Source: an uncultured Prevotella sp. (GTDB lineage: Bacteria; Bacteroidota; Bacteroidia; Bacteroidales; Bacteroidaceae). Taken from it: DNA of 64,000 bases. The stretch is taken from assembly GCA_905236815.1 (NCBI GenBank), contig CAJOPE010000026.1, forward strand, positions 1-64,000, written 5' to 3'. Shown here one piece after another: positions 21,527 to 30,724 of this stretch; position 1 is the stretch's first letter, and each line of letters begins with the position of its first letter. Below the pieces are notes generated by a model that saw only the letters and a list, made by a program, of their open reading frames with translations, was not told where the DNA came from and did not search any database. The translations under genes and the position numbers were made by a program.

Positions 21527-23182
21527 ATGAGAAAAAGACTGTATGGTATATTTGCACTGCTTTTGCTTCTTTCAGCAAAAGCAGAAGCTTGTACCAATTT
21601 TATTGTAGGTAAGGATGCCAGCGATGATGGTAGTGTGATTTGTTCATACAATGCTGATGATTACGGCTCTTTTATGAGTCTTTGTCACTATCCAGCTGCC
21701 ACTCATAAGAAAGGCGAGATGCGTAAAATTATTGATTGGGATACACAGAAGTATTTAGGTGAGATTCCTGAGATTGACCAGACTTTCAATGTCATTGGTA
21801 ATATGAATGAATTTCAGGTTACCATTGGAGAGACTACTTATGGTGGTCGCGAGGAAATGGTTGATACTACTGGTCTCATCGATTATGGCTCACTTATTTA
21901 TATTGCATTGCAGCGTTCTAAGACAGCACGTCAGGCAATTTCTGTGATGACGGGTCTAACAGAGAAGTATGGTTATTGCTCTGAAGGTGAATCTTTCACA
22001 ATCTGTGATAAGAATGAGGCTTGGATTCTCGAGATGCAGGGCTGTGGTGGTGACAAGGACAATAAGGTGGTTTGGGTAGCTGTTCGCATCCCAGACAATG
22101 CTATTAGTGGTCATGCTAATCAAGCGCGTATTGGTAGAATCTGTGATTATCAGACTATGGTAATGCACAGTACCAACCTTATTCCTTTTGCACGTAAGAA
22201 AGGTTGGTTCACAGGTAACAATAATGATTTCAATTGGAAGGAAACTTTCGCAAAGCCTGATTTCGAGGGACGTCGTTTCTGTGATGCACGTGTTTGGAGT
22301 TTCTTCAATCATTTTGCCAATGTTGATGCTTATCTTCCTTGGGCTTTGGGTAAGGATCCAAATGCCAAAGATATGCCTCTTTACATCATTCCAGACAAAA
22401 AGGTAAGTGTACGTGACATTATGGCATGTATGCGTGACCATTACGAGGGGACTGCTCTTAGTGTTGCAAATGGTGGCGACCTTGGAGGCGGTATCTGGCA
22501 GATGCCTTATCGTCCAACTCCATTGGTATTCAAAATAGATGGTAAGGAATATTTCAACGAGCGTCCTACAAGTACTCAGCAGACTGCCTTCACATTTGTG
22601 GCACAGATGCGTGCATTCTATCCAGATGAGGTTGGAGGTGTGTTATGGTTTGGTAACGACGATCCAAATATGATTGCCTATACACCAATCTATTGTAACA
22701 GTACCAAGCAGCCTAAGTGTTATAATACTCCTGGAGCTGATGCTCTTACTTATAGTGATGACAATGCTTATTGGCTTTGCAACAGTGTAAGTAACATAGT
22801 ATATCCTCGATATAGCTTATTATTCAAGCCATTGGAAATTCTTCGTGATAGCTTGGAAGATATGGAATTCAAGGAGCAGAGAAATATTGAAGAGCGTGCC
22901 TACAGTATGTCTAAGTCAAATAAGAAAGAGGCAATTAGTTACTTGATGAATCAGCAGGAAAAGAACTGTGATAAGATGATGGATAGCTGGAAAAAACTTC
23001 GTGTGTATCTTACAGTGAAGTTTAACGATATGACTATTAAGCCTGAGAAAAACGGCAAGTTCACTCGCACGAAGGAGGGTCTTGGGTCTAAGGTTATTCG
23101 TCCTGGATATCCAGAGAGTTATGCTAAGGAATTGATTAAACAGACAGGAGATAAGTTTGTTTATCCTACAAAGAAAAAATAA
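21527..23182 (+). CDS. C69-family dipeptidase
   Basis: Signal peptide followed by Cys nucleophile ACTNFIVGKDAS DDGS, peptidase family U34/C69. Confidence 0.9.
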   Translation: MRKRLYGIFALLLLLSAKAEACTNFIVGKDASDDGSVICSYNADDYGSFMSLCHYPAATHKKGEMRKIIDWDTQKYLGEIPEIDQTFNVIGNMNEFQVTIGETTYGGREEMVDTTGLIDYGSLIYIALQRSKTARQAISVMTGLTEKYGYCSEGESFTICDKNEAWILEMQGCGGDKDNKVVWVAVRIPDNAISGHANQARIGRICDYQTMVMHSTNLIPFARKKGWFTGNNNDFNWKETFAKPDFEGRRFCDARVWSFFNHFANVDAYLPWALGKDPNAKDMPLYIIPDKKVSVRDIMACMRDHYEGTALSVANGGDLGGGIWQMPYRPTPLVFKIDGKEYFNERPTSTQQTAFTFVAQMRAFYPDEVGGVLWFGNDDPNMIAYTPIYCNSTKQPKCYNTPGADALTYSDDNAYWLCNSVSNIVYPRYSLLFKPLEILRDSLEDMEFKEQRNIEERAYSMSKSNKKEAISYLMNQQEKNCDKMMDSWKKLRVYLTVKFNDMTIKPEKNGKFTRTKEGLGSKVIRPGYPESYAKELIKQTGDKFVYPTKKK

Positions 23183-23204
23183 TTATTATCAATTTATAAC
23201 TACA

Positions 23205-23240
23205 AAAAAGGCTCGGTTCCTAAGTGAATCGAGCCTTTTT
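23205..23240 (+). terminator. Intrinsic terminator
   Basis: AAAAAGGCTCG...CGAGCCTTTTT. Confidence 0.85.
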
Positions 23241-23292
23241 ATATGTTAATTAGTGAATTCAGATCTTGAATGGAATTAATATTTGATTAGAA

Positions 23293-24777
23293 TCAGTGAT
23301 TAATCTTCACGGTTTTGGCATCTCCAATACAAGAATTTGGCATTTGAATATGAAGCATCGCACAGATTGTAGGAGCAATATCCACGATATGAGTTGGTTC
23401 GTTAGAACTTCCGTTTGGCACATTCCAACCCATAAGAATGAAAGGAATATGAGCATCATAAGGATTCCATTCACCATGACTTGTACCTTTATAATCAGGC
23501 GAAGGCTTACTTACACCAAAATATCCTGCTCTAGGAACAACTGTAATTTCTCCAGAGCGCTTATGATTGTAGCCGTTGATGAGCATTTCCTTAATACGAG
23601 CAGGTATTACTGCTTCTGTCGCATGTTTGTTGTCGATTACATAAAGAAAATCATCATCTTGTTCAAGAAAATCGACTGCTTCTTTCACCACTTTTTCCTT
23701 CTCAATACCAGCAGAAGCTATTAAGCTATCGTTGAGATACATCTGATAATTATCTTCAAACATCACGATTTTTTCCTTGCCGAATTTCTCTTGCAGATGG
23801 GCATTTAATTCTTTAACTGTTTTCTTATAATTCCATCCACCAGCAGGTATCTTATGATTTTGCATATAATTATAATTGTGCGCTGCTCCATGATCGGCTG
23901 TTAGGAATAGCAAATAATTTCCCTTGCCAACCTCGTTATCAAGCGCTTTCAGAAATTCGGATAGTCCCTTGTCAAGTGTCATGAACACCTCTTCATTCTC
24001 TTTTCCGCGAGTGGAGTAGGAGTGTCCTATTGCATCAGTAGAGCTAATGCTTACTGTAAGCATATCCGTAACATCATGCTTACCCAACTGTTCATTTCTT
24101 AAAGCTGCAAGAGCCATCTTAAAAGTCATGTCCACACCCAGATTGGATTCTCTGATATTGAATTTTGGCTTTGTGTGATTCTCTTTATTAAATTTCTCCA
24201 CCCATTCTGGAAGTTTATCCATATAATAAGAGGAAGAAACAAAATGTCCGGCACTAGTATCCCACCAATAAGCAGCATCAGCAGAATGACCTGCAGGGAG
24301 AATTGCCGCACGATCTTTTAAGGCCACACCGATAACTTTCGATTTGAAATCATCAGAAATCTTAAGTACGTCACCAATAGTAGTGGCTAGCAAATTTCGA
24401 GGTGACATTTGTCCTTCTTTAGAATTGCTTCCTATACTTTTAACTGATGTGTCATTGCAGCAATAAGTAGCCTTATCATTGATAACAAAATAGTTACCAG
24501 CAATACCATGCAGCGAAGGAACTGTGCCAGTATACACACTTGTATGACCAATAGCTGTAACTGTAGGAATATAGTTAATAAGAGTATTATCAAAGCTATA
24601 ACCCTCATTAAGTAAACGCTTAAAACCATCCTCTCCATATTTATCATAATAATAGGAGAGATAGTCCCAGCGCATTTGGTCAACCACTAAGCCTACAACA
24701 AGCTTTGGTCTTTCAATTTTCGAGAATGAAGACAGAGAAAAAGCCATCATTATCGCAAAACATACTAATTTTTTCAT
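23293..24777 (-). CDS. PafA-like alkaline phosphatase / nucleotide pyrophosphatase family
   Basis: 494 aa; signal peptide, VGLVVDQMRWDYL, PTVTAIGHTSVYTG (Thr nucleophile), FLTADHGAAH. Confidence 0.88.
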   Translation of the reverse strand: MKKLVCFAIMMAFSLSSFSKIERPKLVVGLVVDQMRWDYLSYYYDKYGEDGFKRLLNEGYSFDNTLINYIPTVTAIGHTSVYTGTVPSLHGIAGNYFVINDKATYCCNDTSVKSIGSNSKEGQMSPRNLLATTIGDVLKISDDFKSKVIGVALKDRAAILPAGHSADAAYWWDTSAGHFVSSSYYMDKLPEWVEKFNKENHTKPKFNIRESNLGVDMTFKMALAALRNEQLGKHDVTDMLTVSISSTDAIGHSYSTRGKENEEVFMTLDKGLSEFLKALDNEVGKGNYLLFLTADHGAAHNYNYMQNHKIPAGGWNYKKTVKELNAHLQEKFGKEKIVMFEDNYQMYLNDSLIASAGIEKEKVVKEAVDFLEQDDDFLYVIDNKHATEAVIPARIKEMLINGYNHKRSGEITVVPRAGYFGVSKPSPDYKGTSHGEWNPYDAHIPFILMGWNVPNGSSNEPTHIVDIAPTICAMLHIQMPNSCIGDAKTVKINH

Positions 24778-24833
24778 CTTCTTATCTTAAACTAAACTAT
24801 TTTTGCAAAATTACAAAAAAAACAGCAAAAACG

Positions 24834-24865
24834 TTTGCACTAAACCATTAAAAATAGTATCTTTG
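24834..24865 (+). promoter_or_regulatory. Bacteroidales-type promoter (TTTG-N20-TATCTTTG)
   Basis: TTTG 24834-24837, TATCTTTG 24858-24865. Confidence 0.7.
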
Positions 24866-24889
24866 CCTTAGAAGGTATTATAAGGCAAA
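24862..24889 (+). promoter_or_regulatory. Perfect inverted repeat overlapping -7 box and probable TSS
   Basis: TTTGCCTTA (24862-24870) / TAAGGCAAA (24881-24889). Confidence 0.55.
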
Positions 24890-24915
24890 ATCGAGTTATA
24901 AAATAGGAGGTTCAT

Positions 24916-25326
24916 ATGAAAGCACTAAGCATCAAAGACTTCCAACATATCGATTTGCAGTTGAGTCGTATAGCAGTAATGCTTACGACGATATTAAACG
25001 AATTAGATCGTTGTTTGGGAAAGGTAGAAATGGATTCGTCCATCTACAAAAAAATTACGAAGATTCTCTTAAAGGTTGCGGAATCTCGTACTAATGTTTT
25101 AGCAGCCGGAAGTAACGTATCGAAGGATATTTTTCATCCTCAAATAGGAAATCCAATCAATGGTAAAGCTGAGATACTTAAATTTGCTTCAAAGGAAGAC
25201 ATTGAGAATTACAGAAAACAATTACAAGAAGAACTCTCTAAAGTATCTATAGACGATTTGACGATTATTTATTTGATCAATGAAGGAACTTCTCCAAAGT
25301 CATTTGTTCGACAGATGGTAGATTGA
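24916..25326 (+). CDS. Hypothetical protein, 136 aa
   Basis: Promoter, AGGAGG 5 nt upstream of ATG, and downstream intrinsic terminator. Confidence 0.75.
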   Translation: MKALSIKDFQHIDLQLSRIAVMLTTILNELDRCLGKVEMDSSIYKKITKILLKVAESRTNVLAAGSNVSKDIFHPQIGNPINGKAEILKFASKEDIENYRKQLQEELSKVSIDDLTIIYLINEGTSPKSFVRQMVD

Positions 25327-25335
25327 TTCCAAAAT

Positions 25336-25372
25336 GGTACGATTTTCTGTGAAGAGGATCGTACCTTTTTTT
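25336..25372 (+). terminator. Intrinsic terminator
   Basis: GGTACGAT...ATCGTACC followed by T7. Confidence 0.85.
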
Positions 25373-25657
25373 GTTTCTTCTCCATATTTTCATTATTTCG
25401 AGCCTATTATATTTTTAGCTAGAGAAATCTTATATATCATTTTACTGAGCAATTTTTTCTAGGCCTTATGCTTCTCTAGAATAGGTTCTTTCTTTTGGAT
25501 GTATTTTCTTTATTTATCATAACACCGATTATATAATTAATAGTGTATCTTGAAATTCCTGTCAATCTGGTAAGCGTCCAATTTCGACCCTTGCGGTAAA
25601 AAACGACCCTTTTTATCTTTACAGCATAATTATAATGACCATATCAAGAATCAGGTA

Positions 25658-25862
25658 ATGCCTGTAACTATAATAGATTTACCTGAGTCTCAGAAGAAAC
25701 GTGGACATCCCCGAAAAATGCAGATTTCTGAGTCGACCGACCAGTTGACTGTAAATACGTCAAAAATGAAAGCTAAAGTATCAGCTGTCATTCAGTTCGA
25801 AAATGGTACAGTTAGAGCAACTGCTATGCAGATGTCAAGGATATCATAGACAGATTGGAGGA
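25658..25862 (+). pseudogene. IS66 TnpA-like accessory protein remnant
   Basis: PVTIIDLPESQKKRGHPRKMQ...VIQFENGTV; a 1-nt frameshift near 25828 restores DVKDIIDRLEEPC*, which overlaps the tnpB start. Confidence 0.6.
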
Positions 25863-25865
25863 ACC

Positions 25866-26182
25866 ATGTTAGACTTATCAAATTTCAAGAAATTCTATTA
25901 TGTACCTGGATTTGTGAATATGAACTGAGGATTCTACAGACTTCTTGAGTTTGTATCTGAGGAATATCATGTATTACCCCATGAAGTTGATGTGTTCTTT
26001 TTCATGTCATGAAGCCATAAAGAGTTCGGCTAATCTGTTATGATAAATAGACTTTATTACATGAATGAGAAAAACATTCTATAATAAAGATTACAGGTTA
26101 ATATAAAGTTGAGATCAAGGAACAGCCACTTATTGTATTAATCCATAAAACAGTAGAAATGATGTCGTCATATTTTGTGCTA
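25866..26182 (+). pseudogene. IS66 TnpB-like (Orf2) remnant
   Basis: MLDLSNFKKFYYVPGFVNMN*GFYRLLEFVSEEYHVLPHEVDVFFFMS*SHKE(fs)RLICYDK; premature TGA stops and one frameshift. Confidence 0.6.
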
Positions 26183-26186
26183 AAAT

Positions 26187-26224
26187 AAAATGTTGTGCAT
26201 CCATAGAATGGACTGCACAACATC
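26187..26224 (-). terminator. Intrinsic terminator of the GH2 gene
   Basis: TGTTGTGCA (26191-26199) / TGCACAACA (26214-26222), U-rich on minus strand. Confidence 0.75.
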
Positions 26225-26229
26225 TTGAT

Positions 26230-28716
26230 TTATTCCACTGGAATTGTAAAAGTTCCTTTCAATTTTTTGTTAGTTTTGTCCTTAACAACCATTTGAAGAG
26301 TTCCTGGACTATCTTTTGCTTGAAGCGTTACCACCAACTTTCCAGAAAAGAGTTTCATTGTTGGTTGGGTGAATGATTCCAAAGAAGTGGCATCTCCATT
26401 GCAAACAGCCTTAAACGAACCTGCTCCTTTCACTTCAAAAGAGAGGGCATCATCAGCAGAAGGCACCTCTACTCCATTCTTGTCGATAATCGAGATGGTG
26501 ATGTAAACTAAATCCTCGCCATCAGCTTTCAGACTAGATCGATCGGCTTCCATCTTTATCGCATTTGGCTTTCCTGCAGTCTTTACCACTTGTTCGCCAG
26601 CCTTGTTGCCTTGCGAATCATAAGCTACTACTTTCAGTTCACCTGGCTCGTATTTTACATCCTTCCACATCAGCCTATAGCGGGCAGCACGGCGTTCTGC
26701 ATCAGCAGGTTTAGCTGCCTTTCCACAGAAAATCTCTCCATCATTCTCAACTTTTTGCTTTGAAATTCTGCCTTGTGACTTGCCATTCACAAAAAGCTCT
26801 GCCGATGGATAATCTGTATAACAGAAAACAGGCGTTACTTTTCCTATACGATCTGGCCATGTCCAATGAGGCAACAAATGAAGGGTATGCTCTTGTGTAT
26901 TCCATTTTGAGCGATAGAGGTAGTAGCGATCCTTTGGAAGTCCTGCAAGATCGACAGCACCAAAATAGCTGCTTCGGCTTGGCCAATACTCATCGTATGG
27001 AGTAGGTTCACCAAGATAATCAATACCCGTCCAGATGAATTGGCCGATATAGTATGGAGCATCGTCCTCAGCGATAAAATCTTCCTCAGGAAGGTTACTC
27101 CAACTGCACCATTGAGTATCGTAGCTGCTTAGCTGTCCATCAGGATAAGTCTTGCTGTTATTCCATTCTAATGGGAATTTGTAAATACCTCTACTACTTA
27201 CAGTTGATGCTGTTTCGGAGCCTAAAAGGAAGGCCTTAGGCAGCTGTTTGATGTTGCGAGGATATTTATAAACACGATAGTTGAAGCCCGGAACATCCAT
27301 TGTCTGTGCAAAGCCTGATTTCAAGGCTGATTCCGCCCTATCCATTCCTTGAGTGACAGGTGTGAGTGGGTCGAGTGTGTGACAAAGATTTTGCAATCTC
27401 TCAGCAATCTTTCGACCTTCCTCACTCCACTGTTCTGGAATTTCATTTCCAATACTCCACATCACAAGACTTGGGTGATTGCGGTTGGCAAGTATCAGGT
27501 TGGTGATATCCTTGTCGGCCCACTCCTTGAAGTTTCGGGCATAGCCATTTTTGCATTTTGGATAAATCCACATATCGAAACTCTCTGCCATCACCATCAT
27601 GCCAAGGGAGTCATAAACTTCCATCTGCATCTGACTAGGCATATTGTGAGAAGTTCGAATGGCATCTGCACCCATATCTTTCATCAACTTAACTTGACGA
27701 ATTAGTGCAGCTTTGTTGATAGCAGCACCTAAAGGTCCTAGATCGTGATGTAAGCAGACTCCCTTGATACGGCGACTCTTTCCATTGAGTTGGAAACCAT
27801 TAATGCTATCAACCTTTATAGTGCGCAACCCCACTTTCTTAATGAGTTTATCAACCACCTTGCCGTCTTTTCCTAGAAGCTGGAGTTCCAAGGTATATCG
27901 GTAAGGATCTTCAGGAGACCATAGGTGGGGCTTACTAACAAAAAAGTTATAATGATCGGCTACATTTTTTGCTGGAACATCTGTAGCTGCATTCTGTATT
28001 TTCCCATTATCATCCTTTAGGCAGATATAAGTGCGGTAATCTTCATTTTCAGGATTTTCGATTTTGAAACTGACATTTAAAAATGCAACTTCCTCATCCG
28101 ACCATCCACCTCCATTTGTGCGATAGTGGCCTATGCTATCTGTTCGAACAGAAAGTCCCCATTCGTCAAAATGCAATTTTGGTAAACTTGCAACAGTAAC
28201 AGGACGATAAAGTCCGGCGCCAGGATACCATCTACTGCTCTCTTCACGATTTTTAAGATGTACCACCACTTCATTTTTGCCTTTATGCAGATAAGTAGAA
28301 GCATCTATGCGGAAAGCATTATATCCATAGGCCCAATATCCAGCTTTTTCTTTATTAATATAAACAGTTGGCTCCGACATTGCACCATCAAATTGCAGTT
28401 GATGAAAAGGCAATTGATTATCGATGTTAAGGGTAGTACGATACCATCCCTCGCCTATCCAAGGCAATGCGCCAGATCGACCCGACTTCTCTGTGGCGGT
28501 CTTTTCGCCATTTTGTACAATAGCAACATTCTGCAAGTCCCATTTCTTGTCGAATGGTCCTGAGATAGCCCAGTCATGTGGTATCGATACTTTTTCCCAA
28601 TGGATGCTATCACGAGAGAATTCCCATTGTTTCAGGGAAATAACGTTTCTTGTCTGTGCATTTAGCGCAGAGGAAGCCCCCATTGCAAAATATAAACTTA
28701 TCAGTCGAAGATTCAT
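26230..28716 (-). CDS. Glycoside hydrolase family 2 beta-galactosidase (DUF4982 type)
   Basis: 828 aa; signal peptide; HPSLVMWSIGNEIPEQW acid/base region; LLGSETAS nucleophile region. Confidence 0.92.
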   Translation of the reverse strand: MNLRLISLYFAMGASSALNAQTRNVISLKQWEFSRDSIHWEKVSIPHDWAISGPFDKKWDLQNVAIVQNGEKTATEKSGRSGALPWIGEGWYRTTLNIDNQLPFHQLQFDGAMSEPTVYINKEKAGYWAYGYNAFRIDASTYLHKGKNEVVVHLKNREESSRWYPGAGLYRPVTVASLPKLHFDEWGLSVRTDSIGHYRTNGGGWSDEEVAFLNVSFKIENPENEDYRTYICLKDDNGKIQNAATDVPAKNVADHYNFFVSKPHLWSPEDPYRYTLELQLLGKDGKVVDKLIKKVGLRTIKVDSINGFQLNGKSRRIKGVCLHHDLGPLGAAINKAALIRQVKLMKDMGADAIRTSHNMPSQMQMEVYDSLGMMVMAESFDMWIYPKCKNGYARNFKEWADKDITNLILANRNHPSLVMWSIGNEIPEQWSEEGRKIAERLQNLCHTLDPLTPVTQGMDRAESALKSGFAQTMDVPGFNYRVYKYPRNIKQLPKAFLLGSETASTVSSRGIYKFPLEWNNSKTYPDGQLSSYDTQWCSWSNLPEEDFIAEDDAPYYIGQFIWTGIDYLGEPTPYDEYWPSRSSYFGAVDLAGLPKDRYYLYRSKWNTQEHTLHLLPHWTWPDRIGKVTPVFCYTDYPSAELFVNGKSQGRISKQKVENDGEIFCGKAAKPADAERRAARYRLMWKDVKYEPGELKVVAYDSQGNKAGEQVVKTAGKPNAIKMEADRSSLKADGEDLVYITISIIDKNGVEVPSADDALSFEVKGAGSFKAVCNGDATSLESFTQPTMKLFSGKLVVTLQAKDSPGTLQMVVKDKTNKKLKGTFTIPVE

Positions 28717-28745
28717 ATAATTCTATTCATAAGGTTTTGTTACTA

Positions 28746-28778
28746 CAAAATTACATCAAAACAATCGTTTGCGCAAAC
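28746..28778 (-). promoter_or_regulatory. Promoter of the GH2 gene with palindromic operator-like GTTTGCGCAAAC over the -33 box
   Basis: CAAAATTA 28746-28753 (TAATTTTG on minus), CAAA 28774-28777, N20 spacing; perfect 12-bp palindrome 28767-28778. Confidence 0.6.
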
Positions 28779-28892
28779 AAAACATTAAAAATTTACTAAA
28801 TTTAAAAATTGTGTTCGGACACAGATAGAAAATCAAAAAAAAAGTTTATCAAAAGTTTGGTGATGATAAAAAAAGCCTTTATATTTGCAACT

Positions 28893-28982
28893 GTTATCCT
28901 GAAAACAATCTTTTTACCTTAAAAAAACTAATACCTATTGAAGATTTGGAGCGGTCACCTGTGAAGGTCATCGCTTTTTTTT
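28893..28982 (+). ncRNA. Candidate small RNA with own promoter and intrinsic terminator
   Basis: TTTG 28856-28859 N20 TATATTTG 28880-28887; hairpin AGCGGTCACCT gtga AGGTCATCGCT + T8; no convincing downstream ORF. Confidence 0.6.
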
Positions 28983-29159
28983 ATGCATTTTATGAATAGA
29001 CTATTTATGAAAAATGTATTCTTTTTTTGTGATAATTCTTTCTTTAGTGTGAACTCAATGAGATATTGATAAGAAACTCGTTGTATCATTCACAGAAAGG
29101 AAAGTTCTATTCCTTTGATTATATATGACTTAATCAAGGAAATAAGCCTTATACATAAT

Positions 29160-29221
29160 ATGAAACGATCGTTTGACATTATGTGAAACGGTCGTTTAAC
29201 ATTATATGAAACGGTCGTTTC
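29160..29221. repeat. Three tandem 23-bp repeats, each with palindromic core AAACG(A/G)TCGTTT
   Basis: GAAACG[AG]TCGTTT starts at 29162, 29185 and 29208; exact 23-bp period. Confidence 0.9.
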
Positions 29222-29337
29222 ATATTGTAAAAACAAGCCTTCTTAATGGAATATAAATCAATAATGAGAACGGAATTCTGTAGCTTTGAAAATAATAAAG
29301 TCCCTCCTTATCAATTTCTTTATGGACCATATACAAA

Positions 29338-29371
29338 AAATCCTCCATCAAATCGAATTGATGGAGGATTT
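29338..29371 (-). terminator. Intrinsic terminator of the TPR gene
   Basis: Perfect 14-bp stem AAATCCTCCATCAA / TTGATGGAGGATTT. Confidence 0.85.
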
Positions 29372-29389
29372 ATATTATTATGTTATAAT

Positions 29390-30604
29390 TTACATATCAG
29401 CTTTTGCAGCCTGAGTCTTAGGATCATTCTCACCATATCTTGCATAGTAAGAATTGTAACGGAAACGGCCCCAAGAAACCTTCTGCTGATCAGGATCTAG
29501 CTCCTTAGCCTTTTCGTAGTTCTTAATAGCCTCTTCCAACAATACATTTGCTGTAGTCTTTGCTGGTGCATCAGAAGCACGGTTCTGGAAACAAGCGCCA
29601 ATGTAGAAGTATGGGAATGGGCTCTCTGGATCTGCCTCCTGTGCCTTCTTGAAGGTAGCAATAGCATCCTGCCATGCACGCTCATCGAACTGAGAGTTAC
29701 CCTTCAAAATCAATGCAACAAAATTCTTTGGATCCTTTGCCAAAGTCTGGTCGAGCAAAGTTTTTGCAGCTGCAAGACCATCAAGTTTCTTAGTTACATT
29801 ATAAAGGTTCTCCAAAACAACCTGGTTAGTTGGATTCTCCTCGAAAACCTGAATAAGGTTGTTCTTATACTTTATAGAGTCTTCTTTTGATGTAAGACCC
29901 TCGCTCATTGCAGCGATCTTAAGATCGAAAGCTTTTTTCTTATATTCCTGATCCTGCATAGCGAATTCTGCGTACTTTCCTACCAAATCAAACTTCTTCT
30001 GCTGATAAGCAAAAGCAGCTGTATAGAAAGCAACCTGACCAAGGAACTGCTTCTCATTCTCACTGCTGTAATCCTTGAAGAAAGGCTCGTTCTTTGCATC
30101 AAGATAACTACCCCAATACTTCAAAGCCTTTACTTGGTCGCCTGAGATAGCATAAGGATTACCACATAAAATCAGGTTCTCAAAAGCTGGCTTAACTCGC
30201 TCAAAGTTATTTGCGAATCTTGGCTTGATTTTGCCTTTTGAATTTGGTTCGTTATCATAAAGAAAACACTGCTCGGCTGCCTTAATAGCATTGATAGCTG
30301 CATCACCCATAGCAATTGTATCAATAGCTTCTACTTTGTCTTTCTGACCCTGCTGAATAAGGAATTGATTTGTACCAATCTTTGATGCCTGTGCTTGATA
30401 ATCAGCAAGCGCAATATCTACAAGATGGTTATAGGCTGTGGCCTTCTCCTCTGATCCCTGAAGATCTTCCATTGCAGAATTAAGTACATCGAGGCATTCA
30501 GCATAGTTCTTAGAGCCAAGGATAGCTTTCAGAGCTGGACTTACACCTGCAAACGCGGCAGATGTGCTTAACATCACTAAAGCCGCAACAAATAGCTTTT
30601 TCAT
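29390..30604 (-). CDS. TPR-repeat protein with signal peptide
   Basis: 404 aa; MKKLFVAALVMLSTSAAFA signal peptide; TPR-like repeats. Confidence 0.85.
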   Translation of the reverse strand: MKKLFVAALVMLSTSAAFAGVSPALKAILGSKNYAECLDVLNSAMEDLQGSEEKATAYNHLVDIALADYQAQASKIGTNQFLIQQGQKDKVEAIDTIAMGDAAINAIKAAEQCFLYDNEPNSKGKIKPRFANNFERVKPAFENLILCGNPYAISGDQVKALKYWGSYLDAKNEPFFKDYSSENEKQFLGQVAFYTAAFAYQQKKFDLVGKYAEFAMQDQEYKKKAFDLKIAAMSEGLTSKEDSIKYKNNLIQVFEENPTNQVVLENLYNVTKKLDGLAAAKTLLDQTLAKDPKNFVALILKGNSQFDERAWQDAIATFKKAQEADPESPFPYFYIGACFQNRASDAPAKTTANVLLEEAIKNYEKAKELDPDQQKVSWGRFRYNSYYARYGENDPKTQAAKADM

Positions 30605-30724
30605 ATAGTTCTTTATTTAATTAGGTTATTCTATTATATTATAATCGGGCACAAAGAAATGATAATTATTTGATTTATCATTATCTTTGCCCGATTTTTT
30701 AGGATATTTTACACATTTAACGGC

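Larger units (their letters stand above)
25570..26185 (+). mobile_element. Decayed, truncated IS66-family element (left end, tnpA and tnpB remnants)
   Basis: GTAAGCGTCC... IS66-like terminus at 25570; tnpA-like ORF 25658-25849; tnpB-like remnant from ATG 25866; no tnpC. Confidence 0.65.

Noticed and set aside
23205-23240. Stem-loop initially considered a tRNA T-arm-like sequence (GGTTCC...GAATC)
   Set aside because: No acceptor or anticodon arms; it is a GC stem with flanking A/T runs, i.e. an intrinsic terminator.
29246-29500. 84-aa plus-strand ORF after the 23-bp repeats
   Set aside because: Runs through the intrinsic terminator hairpin and the 3' end of the convergent TPR gene, so unlikely to be real, though it starts downstream of the repeat array.
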